64,000 nucleotides of DNA from Pogostemon cablin. Its lineage: Eukaryota; Streptophyta; Magnoliopsida; Lamiales; Lamiaceae. Shown one piece after another: positions 10,830 to 21,930 of this stretch (position 1 is its first letter; each line of letters opens with the position of its first letter). Made by a program: the position numbers and the translations under genes. Location: assembly GCA_023678885.1 (NCBI GenBank), contig CM043013.1, positions 16,400,791 through 16,464,790 on the forward strand, given 5' to 3'. The notes under the pieces are model-generated. The model saw only the letters and a program-made list of their open reading frames with translations. It was not told the DNA's origin and made no database searches.

Positions 10830-12897
10830 CTACTCTCCCGGAGCATCATCACCCTCATCATCATCATCCTCATCATCAAGCCTCCGTTCCACAATCCGGT
10901 GTAGATCACCGATGTGTCTATCCAAATAATCAACTCGATCACCCAACCTACCAACTTTCTCATTCAAGGCCGTATACTTCTCATTCAGCGTAGCATAGTT
11001 GGCGTTGGCGAGTGCGAGCTGCCGGTTTATCTCCTGCTGGCTAGCAACAATTGCGACCAGCTGCTCCTGAATAAGGCGGAGCTGCTCCCGTGTATCAATC
11101 AGGACAGCCCGCTGCTGACGCGGTGCTGTCTCATGCTGAGGTGCGTCGGGCTGCTCCTCTTCCGGAATCTCCATCTCTGGCTGCTCATCTTCCCGATGCT
11201 CGACCTCGGGCTACTGTGGCCACTGAAGTGGCTGGTGCGGTGGCGGATGGTACTCTCCCTATTCCACAATTTACTGTAGCTCCTCCAATCTACCTTTGGC
11301 ACACAACCTAGCCACGGCTCTCAAATCCCCATTGGTCTTCACAGTCACTGACAGAGCAGTGTGTCCTAGGGAGTTCATCAACAAGTTCCTCACCTCCCGG
11401 GCAGTGGTCATGTTGCTCATGTCAAAGGGAAACATAAAGTCGAATGGCTTTGGTCCTCTCGTGAAGAACCAATCACCATCTCTAAAGTGTGCGAATCCTC
11501 CCTTTACACATGTGAGCATCACCAAGTCGGGCTCTCCTCTAACAGGTGTAATGCCGGTGAAGTCCATATTGTAGTGCTCAGCTACAATCATCAGTAACCC
11601 TCCAATGTTCATCTTCTGAAATCCAATTGTCCTGAATCGATACAGCTGCGCGATGAAATATGTTCACACATTGAACTTCACCCCATTCATCATACACCAT
11701 AGGGCATAAAGCTCTCCTCTAGACACACAGCCACCCTCCGAACGAGCAAACAGTGTATTTCCGAGCACTCGATCCATATATTTCAACACGGGATTCTTGA
11801 TCGAGGTCGCACGAGCCTGCCTAATCTTATAGTCTCTGATCTCTCCAGTTATCTCCCTCCAAAACCTATTAGTGTTGAAGTGTCCATTCTCTACTCGAGA
11901 AATCTCTAGAGGTGTCTGAAAAAGCTGATTAAAATCCTCAGCCGTCCATCTCCTTCGTACTCCTCCTAACTGAAATGAGCACTGATACGGGTAGCCAAGT
12001 GGGTCCTTATCCATCTCAAATGAGCAAACTACCTCCACTGTAACGTGGAAGTAAGTCGGCTTCTTCAACTCCATAAATCTGCGGATCCCCACTCGATCGA
12101 ACAACATCGTCATATCATCCCTAATGCTCATAAGTATCATGGGCTCATCATCTTGGTATCTTGTCCGAGCTATCTTATCTGAGACTTCTTCCCACTTTTC
12201 TTTAATCTCGTCCCAGTTTTGCATTTGAATTTTAAAGTTTTCGGGTAAACGCTCTTGTATCCTTAGTTTTCTCGTCACTGTGTCCACATTCGAAGGCCTG
12301 TCTTGCCTCTTCTTCGATCTTGCTTCATCCACCTTGCCCTTCCTTTTATTCGATCCTTGTCCCTTTCCTGAAAACAACTATTTCAACACAACCAACAAGA
12401 CAAGAATACAAGTATATGACTAGCATATCCTATACTCTACTCAAGACTTCAAGCATCCATGCTTAATCAACTCAACTATTATCTCAACACCACTTGCTCA
12501 TCCATCATGTTCAAAACATCATCAACCACACTCTCTTCAATCTTCAAATCATCAACAACAAGCATGCATCAACCAATTCAAGCCATTCAACATAAATTTC
12601 AACAATTGAACTTCATGAACAACTCAAACTATCAACAACTCAAACCTAGTTAACATGCTCATTCCTCTAGATGCATCATATCCTTGATCAATCCACATAA
12701 AACTCAAGTTCTATCCATAATCAAGCAATCTCAAACCAATAAACATGAATTCATATGGATCAACTCAAAAATATCAATTATCACCATGAATTTCAACCAA
12801 AATCAATATCAATCAACTTACCCACAACAAATTTCTTGCAATAAACTTCAATCCTAAGGTAATTGAGTTGAAAGAACGTACCTTTCGTCTTGCCCAT
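10830..12897 (-). pseudogene. ATHILA env-like ORF, two exons, four in-frame stops
   Basis: The main exon (10830-12367) encodes a protein with a basic N-terminus and a domain resembling the ATHILA ORF-1 (env-like) family: EEVSDKIARTRYQDDE early, then RRRWTAEDFNQLFQTP, NRFWREITGEI and KYMDRVLGNTLF. An Asp/Glu-rich tail follows a coiled-coil-like segment (REQLRLIQEQLVAIVASQQ). The main exon has no suitable ATG. A plausible start is ATG at 12895-12897 in a 16-nt first exon, joined through a GT-AG intron (12368-12881) that keeps the frame. Stops lie at 11664-11666, 11271-11273, 11259-11261 and 11211-11213, all in the same frame with no frameshift. The role of this ORF class is unknown; similarity to envelope genes is by genomic position. 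This copy is not functional. Confidence 0.75.
12368..12881 (-). other. predicted intron in the env-like ORF
   Basis: The donor is G|GTACGT at the 12881 side and the acceptor is TTGTTTTCAG|GA at the 12368 side, both on the minus strand. The split codon phase matches on both sides, and the upstream mini-exon supplies the only nearby ATG. This is a prediction from splice signals, with no transcript evidence. Confidence 0.55.
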
Positions 12898-13079
12898 GGT
12901 TAAAAATTGATAATTTGCACACAACACTAAAAAACGCGACTGAAGCCCTAATTCGCGACAAAAATCGCCCAAATCCGCGCCCAATTCAAGAATTAAGAGT
13001 GTAATGTTGTGTAATCGGTGCAAAATCAAGTGTAACTAATGAATTTGTACAAGGGTGTTATGGTTCGGGGAAGGTTCGA

Positions 13080-13570
13080 GGTTTGGTGAACAAAGATATG
13101 ATCGAACCCTTCTAAAAACTCAACTTAAAATGCTTACCTGACGGGGTTCAACCTCGAGTTCGATCTGCAGAACAGGTCGAACCTCGAGTGACGAGGTTGA
13201 ACCTACCTTCTGGACAATTTCTCCTCGTGGTTCGACCTGGGTTCGACCTTCTAAACAGGTCGAACCATTGGTGTCGTGGTCGAACCTATCACCTGAAAAA
13301 CAGAGTGCTCTGAACGGACTGGTTCGACCTCAGGTTCGACCTTCTGATCAGGTCGAACCATAACGGCTCAGGTCGAACCACTCTACTGTAAGATTTAAGT
13401 CCCGGGTTCGACCTTGGTTCGACCTGTTAAACAGGTTGAACCTAGAATGATCAGGTCAAACCTCCTCACTGGATGATTTTCTTCATCGGTTCGACTTCCT
13501 CTACTTGATTCGACCTCCTGGCACTGGTCGAACCTCTCACGGCTTTGGTCGAACCACCCTTTTAAGCTTC
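13080..13570. repeat. hairpin repeat array in the pol-env spacer
   Basis: Same GGTTCGACC/GGTCGAACC family as in the LTRs. GGTTCGACC starts lie at 13229, 13321, 13405 and 13489 (spacing 92, 84, 84). Spacer words such as ACAGAGTGCTC are shared with the coding-region array at 18160-18670. Confidence 0.9.
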
Positions 13571-13655
13571 AAAACTGAGTGTTCTTCAATCTCTATACAC
13601 TTCAAACTTCAATACGAATCATTAGGTACCAACTAGAGCACAACTTCATCCAAAA

Positions 13656-13780
13656 TTTGTTCATAAAATTTCATTCATGAGTAACTCCATAAAAGAAAAC
13701 ACAACCAAAACCCAAATTTGTTCCACAAAATTTCATTCATGAGTAACTCCATAAAAGAAAACACAACCAAAACCCACTAA
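13656..13780. repeat. 62-bp tandem duplication
   Basis: TTTCATTCATGAGTAACTCC with flanking sequence occurs twice, starting near 13669 and 13731. The copies are nearly identical, so the duplication is recent. Confidence 0.85.
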
Positions 13781-13913
13781 CATTAGGCAAGTTGTAAAAA
13801 ATCGTCACATCAAAATCGATTAAAATTTTAATATGGCGCAAAAACCAACTCCCCTAACAAACATCACAAAGAAAAGATTATACTATCAGTGCTTATCAAG
13901 GTAAGTACATCAC

Positions 13914-13927
13914 AACCCCCAAACTTA
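13914..13927 (-). promoter_or_regulatory. second polypurine tract-like site just after pol
   Basis: Exact 14-base copy of the terminal polypurine tract (minus strand TAAGTTTGGGGGTT), about 170 bp downstream of the integrase stop. It could be a second plus-strand priming site; only the sequence identity is observed. Confidence 0.5.
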
Positions 13928-14097
13928 GTAAAAACAATAGTTGAAACTAAGTTTGCAAAGAGATGTAATTGCCGATAAGTAAGCACTTTAAACATAAAAA
14001 TTTCTTACTCACACAAATGAAATAAAGCATTAAAACAGGAGGGAAAGCCCCCAACAGGCACTCATGTTTAACGTCGGAGAGTCACGACGGCACCAAA

Positions 14098-15399
14098 TCA
14101 GATCAAGGTATCTACAAAGATGACACCAACGTCATCCGGCGACCTATAATGCTTCAAGCGATGTCCATTCGCCGTAAAAATGTCTCCATCCTTGTCAATA
14201 AGCTCAAAACTCCCCCCTCCTAAGACTCGATGAATCATGAACGATCCCATCCACTTCGATTTCAACTTGCCTGCAAAAAGCTTTAAACGAGAGTTAAAAA
14301 GTAATACCTCATCTCCTTGCTTGAACTCCTTGTACGAGATCTTCGAATCATGCCACCTCTTAATCCTCTCCTTATAGATCTCTGAATTCTTGTACGCACG
14401 ACTCCGAAACTCATCCAAAAGATTGATGTGAGCAATCCTCAACTTCTTCACATCTTTGAGAGTCAAGTTCAAGCTACGCAAAGCCCAAAACGTATTGTGT
14501 TGAATTTCTACAGGTAAGTGGCACGGCTTCCCATAGACAATCTGATATGGTGACATATCTAACACCGTCTTGTACGCGGTTCGGAACCCCCACTCGACAT
14601 CATCGAGCTTCAAGGCCCAATCCTTTCTATTAGTTCCGACCACCTTCTCCAAAATCTGTTTGACTTGATAGTTAGAGACCTCCGCTTGCCCATTCGCTTG
14701 AGGATGATACGGTGTAGTGACCCTATGCTTAACACCATACCCTTTAAGCACCTTCTCAAGAAATTTATTTACGAAATGCGTACCTCCATCACTAACAAGT
14801 GCTCTAGGGACTCCAAAACGGGCAAAAATATGCTTCTTCAAGAAAGATATAACAGTTTTCGAGTCATTCAAGCGAGTAGGAATCGCTTCCACCCACTTAG
14901 AAACATAATCCACCGCAAGTAGAATGTAGAAAAATCCATTCGATGGGGGAAAAGGCCCCATAAAATCGATACCCCACACATCAAAAATCTCGACTACTAT
15001 GCTTGGCTGAAGCGGCATCTCGTCTCTCCTACCGATGTTCCCCATGCGTTGACATCTATCGCAAGACGCCACATAGGTCTCACAATCCTTGAATAAGATA
15101 GGCCAATAAAGAGCGGACTGAAGTACCTTGGCTGCTGTCTTGTAAGCGCCGAAGTGTCCCCCGTTAGGTTGTGCATGGCAAAACTCGAGAACACTCTTCA
15201 TCTCCATCTCGGGCACACACCTACGGATGATAGAATTCGTACAAATCTTATACACAAACGGATCATACCATATGAAAGTCTCAACATCCCTTTTGAATTT
15301 AGCAAGTTGATATCGGTTGAGATCCCTTGGAATTTCTCCCACAGCAATATAATTCACATAATCCGCATACCATGGATCAACTCCCTGCGCAGCAACCAC
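14098..15399 (-). pseudogene. Athila-like integrase segment of pol
   Basis: 433 codons uninterrupted. It contains an H-H-C-C zinc-binding region (CHAQPNGGHFG ... CETYVASCDRCQR), then the DDE core: WGIDFMGPF, VSDGGTHF and NGQAEVSN. A C-terminal domain follows, ending in SRLKLFAGKLKSKWMGSF and HRLKHY. All three catalytic acids are present. The segment is in a different frame from RNase H, which implies a frameshift near 15390. The enzyme would normally be cut from the polyprotein and insert the DNA copy into the genome. Intact as a domain, but not connected to RT in this copy. Confidence 0.92.
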
Positions 15400-16508
15400 A
15401 CACGCTCGCTCAGCCCTTCAGCAAACACGTCCATGATCTTTTCATCCGGGAACATTTCCTCAATATACTCGAAAGAATTATCGCAATGTTCCCTAGTCTC
15501 CAACCTCGAAAGATGATCCGCAAGCACATTATCAGAACCTTTCTTATCCTGGATCTCCATGTCAAACTCTTGAAGTAGAAGAATCCACCTTATGATCCTA
15601 GGCTTCGTCTCCTTCTTTTTCATCAAGTACCGAATCGCAGAATGATCCGTGTACACTATAGTCTTCATGCCAACCAAATACTGACGAAACTTATCGAATG
15701 CGTACACAATAGCCAAAAACTCCTTTTTAGTCACCGTGTAATTTTTTTTTGCCGCATCGAAAGTCTTACTTGCGTAGTAAATGGCGCAGAACTTCTTTTC
15801 CTTCAGCTGCCCAAGCACCACCCCAAGTGCTACATTACTTGCATCACACATTAGTACAAACGGTTGAGTCCAATCCGGTGTGATCAAGATAGGTGCAGTG
15901 ATAAGCGCCTCCTTTAAAACTTGAAAAGCTGTTAGACATTCATCATCAAACACAAAAGGAACATCTTTTTCAAGTAAGTGAGATAAGGGCTTAGAGTATT
16001 TTGAGAAGTCTTTTATGAATCTCCTGTAAAAACCGGCGTGTCCAAGGAAAGACCGCACTCCTCTTTCATTGGTCGGTGGTGGAAGTTTCTCAATCACCAC
16101 CACTTTAGCACGATCTACCTGCAACCCTTTGGCAGAAACATGATGCCCAAGAACAATCCCATCCTTCACCATGAAGTGGCACTTCTCCCAATTCAAGACA
16201 AGATTAGTCACTTGGTATCTCTTCAAAACAGTAGCTAGGTTAGACAAACAAATATCAAAGGAGGAACCAAAAATAGAAAAATCATCCATGAACACCTCCA
16301 TGATCTTCTCTACCAACCCATCGAATATTGCCATCATGCATCTCTGAAAAGTAGCAGGCGCATTACATAACCCAAATGGCATTTTCCGAAAAGCAAAGGT
16401 CCCGTAGGGGCAAGTAAAAGTGGTCTTTTCTTGATCCTCGGGGGCAATCATAATTTGGTTTGTACCCCGAGTACCCATCCAAGAAACAATAAAACTCATA
16501 CCCTGCAA
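15354..16508 (-). pseudogene. Athila-like reverse transcriptase (C-terminal half) and RNase H
   Basis: Begins within the RT palm (CPYGTFAFRKMPFGLCNAPATF) and carries the catalytic box FMDDFSIFG, a variant of YxDD usual in plant Ty3/gypsy elements. The connection follows (GFYRRFIKDFSKYSKPL), then RNase H with DASNVALGVVLGQ, ATKEF-like NYTVTKKEFLAIVYA and YTDHSAIRYL. Upstream RT lies in another frame, so a frameshift near 16430-16480 splits the enzyme. A second shift near 15390 separates it from integrase. Confidence 0.92.
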
Positions 16509-18183
16509 GACGATCTAACATTTGATCCATGAAAGGAAGAGGAAAATGATCCTTACACGTGTTCTCATTCAACTTCCTATAATCAACACATGTACGCCAT
16601 CCCGTAGGAATCCTTGTGGCTATCGCTTCTCCATCCTCAACTTTTACTACAGTCATACCCCCCTTTTTAGCAACTACATGCAATGGACTCACATGGGGAC
16701 TATCACTAATAGGATATATGATTCCGGCATCCAACCACGTAAGGATTTGCTTCCTAATTACCTCTTGAATTGCGGGATTAACCCTCCACTGATTCTGAAC
16801 ACTTGCCTTCGCCTCATCTAATAATCTTATCCTATGCATACAATACGAAGGACTAATTCCTTTCAAATCCTCAAGAGACCAACCAATCGCAGATTTATAC
16901 TTCCTAAGAACATTCAATAACTCCTCAAGTTGATCATCATCAAGAGAAGAAGATACAATTACCGGATATTTTTCATTGTCGCCAAGAAAGGCGTACTTCA
17001 AGTGTTCCGGCAAAAGTTTCAACTCCTCTTTCCTCACTTCCATCGGAGAGCTCTCGTTATCCAACGTCAAGTACTTCCTAGTCCACTTGACTTCTTCCAC
17101 CTTAGCTCTTTCCGATTCAAACCTGTCATCACCCAAAACAAGTAAGTTTTCAAGAAATTCAATACATACCTCGTTTGAGAGTCCGTCAAGCTCCGTAGTG
17201 GGATAAGTAAGAGACTCCATCAAACATGTTTCGAGAGGATCCTTTGACAAGATCAGAGACATATCCTCTTTCACAATCTCCTCCACCACGTCAATACTAT
17301 AACACTGCGACTCCATGCGCATCTTCATTGCTTTGTCCAAGTTGAAAAGAACTTCTTCTTTGTCCATCCGCAATCTAAGCTCTCCTTTCTGAACATCAAT
17401 CATAGCTCCAGCAGTCGCAAGGAAAGGTCTCCCCAAGATTAAAGGGATATTATCCTTGTCTTCTTCTATCTCTAGCACAAGAAAGTCCACAGGAAAGACT
17501 AGCTTTTCCACTTTGACGAGGACGTCTTCGATTATACCCTTTGGAAAAGTCATCGACCTGTCCGCCAATTGGAGAACCACTGTTGTAGGAGTAAGCTCCC
17601 CCAAACCAAGCCTCTGAAATATGGACAAAGGCATCAAATTGATGCTCGCCCCTAGATCACACAAAGCTCGCCGTGCCGGCCCCTTTTCGATTTCACAAAG
17701 AATAGTGAAGCTCCCTAGATCCTTCATCTTTTGTGGTAGCTTCTTTTGGATGATTGAGCTGTAATTCTCAGATAAATTCACCGTTTCAATTCCGATTAAG
17801 CTCCGCTTCTTTAACAATATGTCCTTTAGAAATTGGGCATAGTACGACATCTCCATGATTGCCTCTGAGAAAGGAATGCTCAAGCTTATTTTGTTCATTA
17901 TCTCTGAAAACTTCTTGAACTTCTCTTCCAATCCCTTCTTCACAAGCTTGTAAGGAAACGGCGGAGGTATCTTTGTTTTGGGAATCCCCCATTCATCACG
18001 ATCAACCTTCTCCGTTTTCTCCTTTTTGGCTCTCAAATGCTTGGCTCTCTCCCACTTTTTCTCAGCTATTATCTCAGTACTTTGTTCATTCCGAACCACT
18101 GGAGTAGCATCAACATCATCGAGAGTGTTCGGAGTGGCAAAAGGCATTTTCTGGTGGGGTTCGACTATCGACCTGTGGAACAA
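16363..18183 (-). pseudogene. Athila-like aspartic protease and RT N-terminal half
   Basis: 606 codons in one frame. The protease is marked by DLGASINLMPLSIFQRLGL; DLGA is the Athila-type version of the D-T/S-G-A active site. ILGRPFLATAGAMIDV follows. After a spacer comes RT: VSPLHVVAKKGGMTVV, GWRTCVDYRKLN and FPLPFMDQMLDRLAGYEFYCFLDGYSGY. The frame then diverges and ends soon after. The 5' end runs into the hairpin repeat array, where a small indel (near 18175) breaks continuity with gag. Confidence 0.92.
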
Positions 18184-18672
18184 GTTGAACTATGTACGTA
18201 CTGGTCGAACCTTGCTTCTGGACAACGGCTCTCTTTTTGAATTTGAGGTTTGACCTGGGTTCGACCTGTGGGACAGGTCGAACCATGGGTACCTAGTTCG
18301 AACCGGCCTACTGTACTTCTTCCACCATCAGGTTCGACCAAGGTTCGACCTGTTTGATAGGTCGAACCATTACTTTCGTGGTCGAACCATTGCTGTGATA
18401 AAACAGAGTGCTCCAAGTGGTGCGGTTCGACCTGGGTTTGATCTGTTGGATAGGTCGAACCAAGGTTGGTTTGGTCGAACCGGTGTTCTGGAAAAACAGA
18501 GTGCTCCGAGTTGTTGGGTTCGACCAAGGTTCGACCTGTAGGCCAAGTCGAACCATTTGCAGTTTGGTCGAACCTATGCTGCAATCTCTCCTGATCGTGT
18601 CCAGTGTGTTGGTTCGACCTCCCCTGTATGGTTCGACCTTCAATGTTGGTCGAACCAGGGTCGAACCTGGCC
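18160..18672. repeat. hairpin repeat array inside gag-pol
   Basis: GGTTCGACC starts at 18258, 18330/18341, 18424, 18527/18538 and 18611, each followed by GGTCGAACC partners. Spacing is mostly 84-94 bp with one near 103. It belongs to the same family as the LTR and spacer arrays. Confidence 0.9.
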
Positions 18673-19021
18673 CTAGACATATCCAAATTTGATTCCGGCC
18701 TCATAGGTCCCTCGTATTGCGTACCCGACCTCAATGTGATGGCATTGCAGGACCTTGGATTCTCAATACTTTGAGACGGGAACTTCCCTTTCTCAAGAGT
18801 TTGAGTAAGCTTGTTAACATTTCCTGCCATCTTCCCCATCAGCAATGTAAGGTCTTTCACCTGCTTAGATATAACCTAATGGTTTGCATCTATTTTCTTT
18901 TCAAGTTTGGCCTCAAGGTGGTTTACTCTTTCATCATTCTTGGTTATATACCTGTTCACAGTATCCTCAAGACCCGGATCAACACCCTCGGAGGTTGAAT
19001 CGCATTATTCGGATTGCTCCA
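18165..19021 (-). pseudogene. gag C-terminus and gag-pol linker containing translated hairpin repeats
   Basis: The first part resembles the Athila gag tail (VKDLTLLMGKMAGNVNKL, CNAITLRSGTQYEG). An in-frame stop just upstream (near 18876) and the stop at 19022 separate it from gag proper. The rest translates the hairpin DNA array as five tandem peptides of 28-31 residues. Each has the form RFDQxxxGSTxxTGRTxVEP, with a variable acidic/His spacer. Repeat lengths are multiples of three bases, so the array keeps the reading frame for about 150 residues before a small indel breaks it. Confidence 0.85.
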
Positions 19022-20236
19022 TTAGAATTCCAGTCTCCTAAGCTGTTGATAACCACCCGGGGGACCACGATTATTAAAGTTTTCTCGATAGTTCCCTTGA
19101 TAATTCCGGTTTCCTTGGTCTGGATACCTAGTCCCTTGAATACTCTGACCCATGGCATAGTGTGCCTCTTCCAACTCCTCTTGGATTGGTCCCTCATTCT
19201 TTAACTCCTGCTGCATGATTGGTACGCGCTGAGATAATTTGCTGATTTGCTTCTGTTGGGATTCAAGTAGCTTGTTGATATTGGACAAGCTAGAGACGAT
19301 CTCATCCTCTCTACTTGTTTTAACCATTGCTTGTTCAACCTTAGCTACCTTACCAAGGACATAAGTACCTCTAACTCGATCAGTTGGCCAATCCCTCGAA
19401 TTCATCGAAATATCTTCAAATAACTTCTCGGCCTCTACGGATGACTTTGTAAGCAATGCTCCATTAGAAGAAGCATCCAATAACACTCGTGAATCACAGT
19501 CCAATCCATTGTAGAATATACTGATATATTGAGCTTTAGATAGCCCATGTTGAGGACACTTCCTAAGCATGTCCTTGAATCTATCCCATGCTTCGTGAAA
19601 TTTTTCTCCTCCACTCATAGCGAATTGGTTAATGTCTTGCTTCATTTTAAACACCTTTGAAGGTGGCATGTACCTCTCCAAAAACCTTAACTTCAGTTAC
19701 TCCCAAGTGGTGCACTCAGCTGCGTTGATAGTGTCGTACCAATCTCTCGACTTTTCAGTAAGCGAGAATTTGAACAAGAGGATCTTCCTAGCATGTTCAT
19801 GTTCTCCTGCGTCTTTTTGAGTACTTACGTAGCCCAAGAACTTATTCAGATGCTGCTGCGGATCCTTGAAAGATCCTCCTGAAAAGGAGTTCCTTTCTAA
19901 CATGCTAATAAGAGCGGGATGAAGATCGAACTCTGAATTAGTTCCCCTTGCTCCTAGAAGCCCAAAATTTCCAGCCCCATTATTTCTGAATACCTCTCGG
20001 ATGGCTAGATTATCCGGATTCGCTGCCATATTGACTGTCTCTACTCCCGAATTAACTTCAGTTGTAGCTTCAATCATTTGCGAAATCTGCTCGTCAACTT
20101 CAACTCCAAAATTCAGAGCTTCAGTTGGATCAATAGTCTTTGCCTTGCTCTTCTTCTTCTTCTTCTTCTTTCTTGACGACGCTCCGATTTCAGGATTATA
20201 GGGTTCAAGTTCACCTTTCTTTGATCTCGTGAGCAT
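19022..20236 (-). pseudogene. Athila-like gag
   Basis: The start is set at ATG 20236 (MLTRSKKGELEPYNPE), 86 bp past the primer-binding site. A Lys-rich tract (seven K) follows. The retrotransposon gag core spans KFSLTEKSRDWYDTIN ... FLERYMPPSKVFKMKQDINQF ... HEAWDRFKDMLRKCPQHGL. One in-frame stop (19697-19699) cuts the core. The frame continues without a shift to a stop at 19022, ending in a Gln/Asn/Arg-rich region (NRNYQGNYRENFNNRGPPGG). Gag would form the particle. No CCHC knuckle is visible in this segment. Confidence 0.9.
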
Positions 20237-20321
20237 ACACCTAAAAAGAACTAGAATTAAACAGCAAAACAAGTTAAATAGCCCTAACAAACTAGAAATA
20301 ACAAAAAGATATTTTAAGTCG

Positions 20322-20339
20322 TCCCCGGCAATGGCGCCA
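20322..20339 (-). promoter_or_regulatory. primer-binding site, tRNA-Asp type
   Basis: The minus strand reads TGGCGCCATTGCCGGGGA, starting six bases after the 5' LTR. It complements the 3' end of plant tRNA-Asp (CCCCGGCAACGGCGCCA) with a single mismatch. This primer choice is usual for Athila/Tat-type elements. Confidence 0.88.
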
Positions 20340-21439
20340 AAAACTTGATTGGCATTTTCTCAACACACAATTAATCCCCAGGTATGAAGGATATCAATTG
20401 TAGTTTCGAAGGTGACCAAGTTAAATATCGAATCCACGGGACGGATAAATATCAATTTAATTACGTTATAGTAGATTATGACTATTTTGAATTAAACAGT
20501 TGGTTTATAAATTAAGTAACAATTTGAATAGCTAATAAATAACAAGAGCAAGTAAATAATATTTGTGATCAATTAAGATGACAGGTAGTTCGTCAGGCCA
20601 TCCAGTTTTCTTTGTTAATTCATACTTTCGTGTGTCGATGTCCGACTATACCTTGTGGTTTATGGACGCATCACTAGACCATGCGAATCTATTCTATAGA
20701 CACAAATAGATAAGCTTTTGACACGTGCGAGTATCCTCAGAGCAAGACGTATACTCCACCTCCCTTTCTAGGTACTATCATAATCAATTATTTCCCATGC
20801 ACTTAGTACTCTAACCCGATTTGATCTCCCTTTTTAGGTACTATAAAGTCATACTCTTTATCCTACTTGTCAATCCGAATTCAATTCAATTAACAAACAT
20901 TCATATAAGACAGTTCTAATAAGACTTCGGAATTCCTTCACTTAGAATTATAACAATAAACCCTGCTCAACAGTGAACGCACTCAATCAATAACCATGTT
21001 ATGTATTCAGATTCTACACAACGATTAATGATGCACAAAACAACTATGAGTATGGATTAAAGAAACACAATCTTATATAAAATAAACCACAAGTAATGTT
21101 GTACGGAGTATACACACGAAATACAAATTAACTCATGAAACCTTCATAACCCTAGAACTACCGAAGTGGCTCTAGCCCATGATTGATCTAAGAACAATCA
21201 TGGTTAGATGGACCAATCTTACTTGAATCTCCAGCTGAATCTCTGTCACAGCCCTCCGGATGGATCACTAATCTCTTTTCTTCACTCATCTCTTGTATCA
21301 CGATGTCTCTGTCTTCTCGACTGCATGAGCATTCTTTTATACTTGTAATCACGTCTCTAGGGCTTAGAATGGGCTTTTCAAGTGATCTCACGCGTTTTGG
21401 CCTCGAAAATCCGGATAAGGTAAGTTTCCGCGTTTTGGT

Positions 21440-21803
21440 TCGACCTCGTCAACAGGTCGAACCACTGGCCAACAAGTCGAACCCCAGGTCGAACCCTGTT
21501 ACTGGACACATTCTGCGTTTGGTTCGACCTCTTGCACAGGTCGAACCACTCAGGTCTTAGTCGAACCCCAGGTCGAACCACGCTATTGGACAATTTCCGT
21601 TCCTGGTTCGACCAACTGTCAGGTCGAACCCCCAACGTCGTGGTCGAACCCATCTTCTCGCGAACTGGTTCGACCATGGTTCGACCTGATGAACAGGTCG
21701 AACCCCTTGAGTCGTGGTCGAACCCATCTTCTGCTGTTCCGCAATGCTGGTTCGACCTGTAGGAGAGGTCGAACCCTCCTCCATTAGGTCGAACCCTACT
21801 CTT
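21440..21803. repeat. 84-bp nested-hairpin repeat array in the right LTR
   Basis: Same units as at 8924-9290. The cleanest example is at 21678-21704: GGTTCGACCTG, loop ATGAA, CAGGTCGAACC, a perfect 11-bp stem. An extra GGTTCGACC upstream (21667) and TGGTCGAACC downstream form the outer pair. Confidence 0.92.
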
Positions 21804-21922
21804 TCCTTGGCGGTTCGCGTGGTCTCGACTTCATCTCTTCGATTCTTGGCACTTCCACTTCGTTTTTGCTATGAAAACCACTTAAATAGCTCCACTAACA
21901 CCTGATTCATGCTAATTCACAA

Positions 21923-21930
21923 TATATATA
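21923..21930 (-). promoter_or_regulatory. putative LTR TATA box
   Basis: TATATATA lies about 85 bp inside the minus-strand 5' end of the LTR. If used, U3 is very short and the hairpin array would lie in the transcribed leader. Confidence 0.35.
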
